The translations under genes were made by a program, and so were the position numbers. A stretch of 64,000 bases of DNA from Hormiphora californensis (Eukaryota > Ctenophora > Tentaculata > Cydippida > Pleurobrachiidae), in contig CM035354.1 of assembly GCA_020137815.1 (NCBI GenBank), forward strand, positions 2,676,342-2,740,341, read 5' to 3'. The notes beneath the pieces are model-generated. The model worked only from the letters and a program-made list of their open reading frames with translations, was not told where the DNA came from and did no database searches. This document shows positions 59,957 to 64,000 of this stretch, piece by piece. Position 1 is the stretch's first letter. Every line of letters begins with the position of its first letter.

Positions 59957-62900
59957 CTAGTGTCCTCGACAGCAGAACCCAGCCTGTATCCTGTACTCCT
60001 CGTCACAACCCGTGGGGGAGCAGTCCCTTTTCTCGGTGTTGACACAATCCTCATCACACCCCGTCATATCCTCCCAAGGGCTGCACGTACACTCGTCAGC
60101 TTCGAGTGCTCCAAATGCGTTATCTTCCTCTAAATGGGGAGTGTTGGAAGTGGCTTATAGTTGGATATAAAATATGGGAGCAAACAGTCAAGCGCGAGGA
60201 CTACTCTAGTTGTCGACAGCTGATTCGATATATGTGGAGGCACCCTGCATGGGTCTGATGGTCCCATGGTTGCGGGTTGACACCAGGAACCGACCGAAAC
60301 AAGTAAACAACCAATCAGAACTCGTTATTTAGGTCACGTGACTGGTTATCAGCCAATCAGAGACCAGTATTTTCTGATTCGGTCGGTTCCTGGTTGACAT
60401 GCCTACCTTTAGGGTGACACCGGTATGGCTCACAGAAGCACTCATCGACACTTCTCCACTGGTGACTTCCAGGCTTCCCATTGTTCAGGGTGCAATCACC
60501 AATATCAAACCACTTCCCACACAACTCCTCCTGGCAGTGCTGACCATCTGGTGGGGGAGGGTAGTGGTTAGTAGGGACGAATCTCTCACAAAAAGAAGTG
60601 GTTGACTCACTATGAGGGTAGTGGTAGTGGTGGAGAAAAGAGAGGTAACGGAGAGTCTCCCCATCTAGTGGGGAGGGAGGGGAGGGGGGTATCGGAGAGT
60701 CTCCCCATCTAGTGGGGAGGCCGGAGGGTAGTGGTAGTGGTTAGTGGGGACGAATCTCTCACAAAAAGAAGTGGTTGACTCACTATGAGGGTAGTGGTAG
60801 TGGTGGAGAAAAGAGAGGTAACGGAGAGTCTCCCCATCTAGTGGGGAGGGAGGGAAGGGGGGTATCGGAGAGACTCCTCCCCCCCATCTAATGGGGAGGG
60901 AGGGAGGGAGGGGGTTGTTGAAGAGAAAGATAAGAGATTTGGATTCGAGAAAGTGGGACTGCTGATTTGATGAGAGCGGTTGCCATGGGCGTGAACCCCT
61001 TTCAGGGGGTGTGGTTTCTATACCTGGTACACATCGGAATTCATCGCAAGAGTTCCTGTCACAATTCCTGACGCTTCTCCACTGGTGAGTACCCTCCTCT
61101 CCCTCCCTGCACTTCCCCACGTTAATCCACTTGCCACACGCACTGCAGTCACCTGGAGAGATGGAGATGAGCTGTATGTCGGCGCCATACCCCATTTGAT
61201 TCTCAAAGCGCTCAGATGGGGTCGCGGCGCCAGACAGGAGAGGGACACATGATGGTGGAGAATGGAGATAATGTCTCTCCTGGTGATATATTAGGAAGAG
61301 ACACATCATGATAGTGGAGATGAGAAAATTAGGAGAGTTTGTGTCTGTCTGTGTATGTTTCAAGGGGTGTTTCCGGGGGTGTTTCCGGGGGTGTTTCAAG
61401 GGATGTTTGGACTGGTGTTTCCCGGGGTGTAGTAGTAGGAGTGTATATTTACCAGCTATAACGTTCTCTGTTTTGCAACACTGCGTCTCAGTTGAGTTCC
61501 TGATCTGTTCATCACAACTGTCAGGCACACAGCTCCTCCACTGCTCCTGGATACACCCGGCAGCATCCCCGAAACAGGATACACCAACCCAGGCGTTACA
61601 CCTACACGATTCTGGATGGGGGGGGGGGGCGTTACACCTACACGATTATGGAGGGGGGGGGGGGGCGTTACACCTACACGATTCTGGAGGGGGGGGGCGT
61701 TACAACTACACGATTCTGGAGGGGGGGGGCGTTACACCTACACGATTATGGAGGGGGGGGGGGGGCGTTACACCTACACGATTATGGAGGGGGGGGGGGC
61801 GTTACACCTACACGATTCTGCAGAGGGGGGGGGGGGCGTTACACCTACACGATTATGGAGGGGGGGGGGGGGCGTTACACCTACACGATTCTGGAGGGGG
61901 GGGGGGCGTTACAACTACACGATTCTGGAGGGGGGGGCGTTACACCTACACGACTCTGGAGGGGAGGGGGGTGAGGTTACTAAAGGGGTTCTGTGGGGGG
62001 GGGGGGTACACCTACAAGATTCTGGAGGGGGGGGGGCGTTACACCTACACGATTCTGGAGGGGGGGGGGGCGTTACACCTACACGATTCTGGAGGGGGGG
62101 GGTTACATCTACATGATTCTGGAGGGGGGGGGGGCGTTACACCTACACGATTCTGGAGGGGGTGAGGTTACTAAAGGGGTTCTGTGGGGGGGGGGGGGTA
62201 CACCTACAAGATTCTGGAGGGGGGGGGGCGTTACACCTACACGATTCTGGAGGGGGGGGGGGCGTTACACCTACACGATTCTGGAGGGGGGGGCGTTACA
62301 CCTACACGATTCTGGAGGGGGGGGGGGGGCGTTACACCTACACGATTCTGGAGGGGGTGAGGTTACTAAAGGGGTTCTGTGGAGAGGGGGGGTTGATAGA
62401 CTGGAAATGAAAACGGTGATTCGGGGAGGGGGTTGATAGACTGGAAATGAAAACGGTGATTCGGGGAGGGGGTTGATAGACTGGAAATGAAAACGGTGAT
62501 TCGGGGAGGGGGTTGATAGACTGGAAATGAAAACGGTGATTCGGGGAGGGGGTTGATAGACTGGAAATGAAAACGGTGATTCGGGGAGGGGGTTGATAGA
62601 CTGGAAATGAAAACGGTGATTCGGGGAGGGGGTTGATAGACTGGAAATGAAAACGGTGATTCGGGGAGGGGGTTGATAGACTGGAAATGAAAACGGTGAT
62701 TCGGGGAGGGGGTTGATAGACTGGAAATGAAAACGGTGATTCGGGGAGGGGGTTGATAGACTGGAAATGAAAACGGTGATTCGGGGAGGGGGTTGATAGA
62801 CTGGAAATGAAAACGGTGATTCGGGGAGGGGGTTGATAGACTGGAAATGAAAACGGTGATTCGGGGAGGGGGTTGATAGACTGGAAATGAAAACGGTGAT

Positions 62901-64000
62901 TCGGGGAGGGGGTTGATAGACTGGAAATGAAAACGGTGATTCGGGGAGGGGGTTGATAGACTGGAAATGAAAACGGTGATTCGGGGAGGGGGTTGATAGA
63001 CTGGAAATGAAAACGGTGATTCGGGGAGGGGGTTGATAGACTGGAAATGAAAACGGTGATTCGGGGAGGGGGTTGATAGACTGGAAATGAAAACGGTGAT
63101 TCGGGGAGGGGGTTGATAGACTGGAAATGAAAACGGTGATTCGGGGAGGGGGTTGATAGACTGGAAATGAAAACGGTGATTCGGGGAGGGGGTTGATAGA
63201 CTGGAAATGAAAACGGTGATTCGGGGAGGGGGTGGGTGAGAGATGGGAGATTGCTAGAGGGATTCTGTTAGAGATTCGAGATTACTAGAGGGGTGGGGGC
63301 AGTACTAATATGAGACCTACCTTGTTCCTCCTCTTCCTCCACTTCATTTTCCTCCTCTTCATTCTCCTCCTCGGCAAGTTCACAACATGGTTCAGCAATA
63401 GCCTTTTCCTCAATATCACACTGATCACTGCACTCCCTCACCATACTAGCATCACAACTCTCCTTACATCCCCACTGAGTACACGTGCAGGTATCACAAC
63501 ACGGCTCCAGGATCCCCTTCTCTTCTATATCACAGGAATCAGGACAGTCCCTGACCATGGTAGCATCACAGTTCGGTTTGCATCTCCATTCTGAGCACTG
63601 ACAGGCCGGTGGCTCCTCTTCCTCCTTAACACAACACGGCTCTGCAATACCCTTCTCCTCTATATCACAGTCGTTAATACAGCTCCGAATCATGGTCTCG
63701 TCACAGCTCTCCTTGCACCTCCAAGCTGAGCAGAAACACTCTGGCTCCTCAATCTCACAGCACGGCTCCCTGATGGTCTTCTCCTCTCTATCACACCCTG
63801 CATCGTGACAATCCCTGATCATGGTATTATCACAGGTGTCCTTGCATCTCCACTCAGAACAGTGACACTCCTCGTGCTCCTCTTCTTTCTCTTCTTCCTC
63901 GTGGTGGTGCACCTCTTCTTCTTTCTCTTCTTCTTCTTTCTCTTCTTCTTCCTCATGGTGGTGGTGAACCTCCTCCTCCTTCTCCTCCTCTTCTTCTTCA
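59957..64000 (-). CDS. Cys-rich modular protein with Glu/His-rich linkers (5' partial)
   Basis: Minus-strand exons are >64000-63,321, 61,611-61,453, 61,152-61,024, 60,547-60,407 and 60,129-59,957, all in phase and ending in a stop. The first visible exon carries acidic His stretches (EEEVHHHHEEEE) then four modules of about 40 residues with the pattern CxCSxWRCKxxCDxxMxRxC, then CDIEEKxIxEPCC. Later exons carry variants: CNAWVGVSCFGDAAGC...TQCC, two with CGKW and HQWRSV, and a last one CTCSPW...CDEEYRIQAGFCC. The Cys pairing pattern implies an extracellular, disulphide-rich protein, perhaps a matrix, mucus or adhesive component with metal-binding linkers; this is inference. I do not recognise the family. 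The WxC spacing is loosely like thrombospondin type 1 repeats but lacks the WSxWSxC motif. The signal peptide and 5' end are outside the window. Confidence 0.8.
60284..60392 (+). mobile_element. 109-bp hAT-type MITE family, copy 9
   Basis: TSD GTTGACAC / GTTGACAT (7 of 8) at 60,276-60,283 and 60,393-60,400. It lies in an intron of the Cys-rich gene, 14 bp from the donor of exon 60,407-60,547. Confidence 0.94.
60548..60910. repeat. About 150-bp tandem repeat in an intron of the Cys-rich gene
   Basis: A GGGTAGTGGTTAGTGGGGAC / GAATCTCTCACAAAAAGAAG / GGAGAGTCTCCCCATCTAGT module is present about twice, with GGAGAGTCTCC self-complementary. It starts directly at the acceptor side of exon 60,407-60,547. 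Confidence 0.85.
61172..61237. repeat. CTGTMTGG hairpin family, copy d
   Basis: CTGTATGTCGGCGCCATACC through TTTGATTCTCAAAGC to GATGGGGTCGCGGCGCCAGACAG. It lies in an intron of the Cys-rich gene. Confidence 0.65.
61612..62380 (-). repeat. About 30-bp minisatellite iterating a 3' splice acceptor
   Basis: On the plus strand GGCGTTACACCTACACGATT CTGGAGGGGGGGG recurs about 22 times with variable G runs. In gene orientation each unit is a C-rich tract, CCAG, then AATCGTGTAGGTGTAACGCC, identical to the first 20 nt of the exon that starts at 61,611. Three longer units contain GGTTACTAAAGGGGTTCTGT. Confidence 0.95.
62391..63230. repeat. 40-bp perfect satellite array, 21 copies
   Basis: The unit GGTTGATAGACTGGAAATGA AAACGGTGATTCGGGGAGGG repeats 21 times with no difference that I can see. 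It lies in the same intron of the Cys-rich gene, next to the acceptor minisatellite. There are no spacers, so it is not a CRISPR array. Confidence 0.97.

Noticed and set aside
61308-62436. Gly/Tyr/His-rich repeat frames on the plus strand
   Set aside because: They are the antisense of an acceptor minisatellite in an intron of the Cys-rich gene; G-run length variation changes frame constantly.
62391-63230. CRISPR array
   Set aside because: Forty-base units follow each other without spacers, and the context is a eukaryotic intron.

Overview
The window is nuclear DNA of an early-branching or otherwise simple animal. Every recognisable gene is multi-exon with GT-AG introns of about 60 bp to 2 kb, and the families are metazoan: MEF2, a Bsx/Bar-type NKL homeobox, a Trio/Kalirin-type RhoGEF-kinase, the C-terminus of a myosin-phosphatase targeting subunit, a class A GPCR and a MACPF protein. 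A sponge is my best guess, with ctenophore, placozoan or cnidarian as alternatives. No rRNA or other taxon-diagnostic locus is present, so this is inference. Layout: 1-5.2 kb is a Ty3/gypsy pol on the minus strand, split by a 1374-bp palindromic foldback element with an 8-bp target duplication. 5.2-7.7 kb holds two tRNA-like fragments and a C/T-rich minisatellite. 8-13.7 kb is a frame-shattered non-LTR retrotransposon with endonuclease and reverse transcriptase signatures. 13.7-18.6 kb is low-confidence, homopolymer-ridden sequence. 19.3-23.8 kb is the 3' part of a Trio/Kalirin-like gene with a degenerate kinase domain. 24-26.7 kb is intergenic with two strong hairpins. 26.7-34.9 kb is MEF2, its middle lying in poor sequence. 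35-38 kb is intergenic with MITEs and an 18-bp minisatellite. 38.1-39.5 kb is a coiled-coil gene (minus) and 40-41 kb a 5'-truncated GPCR (minus). 41-45.3 kb is poor sequence. 45.8-50.8 kb is a membrane-anchored MACPF gene. 51.5-53 kb is a short stand-alone MYPT C-terminus gene. 54-55.6 kb is a four-helix membrane protein. 56-59.5 kb is the homeobox gene (minus). 60 kb to the end is a Cys-rich modular gene with Glu/His-rich linkers (minus), open at the right edge. Two patterns stand out. First, nine copies of a 109-bp hAT-type MITE, seven of them with 8-bp target duplications perfect or nearly so by eye, are scattered through introns and flanks; all nine retain a GTCACGTGAC palindrome, a GATA-type motif and two CCAAT boxes, so the family could act as a mobile cis-regulatory cassette. 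Second, minisatellites repeatedly abut splice junctions and in several cases iterate the splice site itself (MACPF exon 5 donor, homeobox exon 1 donor, Cys-rich exon acceptor, Trio kinase exon acceptor, MYPT exon 2 acceptor), suggesting that introns here grow by tandem duplication of exon-intron boundaries. The genes do not form an obvious pathway; the window reads as an ordinary gene-dense animal locus heavily remodelled by small repeats. Exon coordinates were worked out by hand from splice consensus and reading phase.
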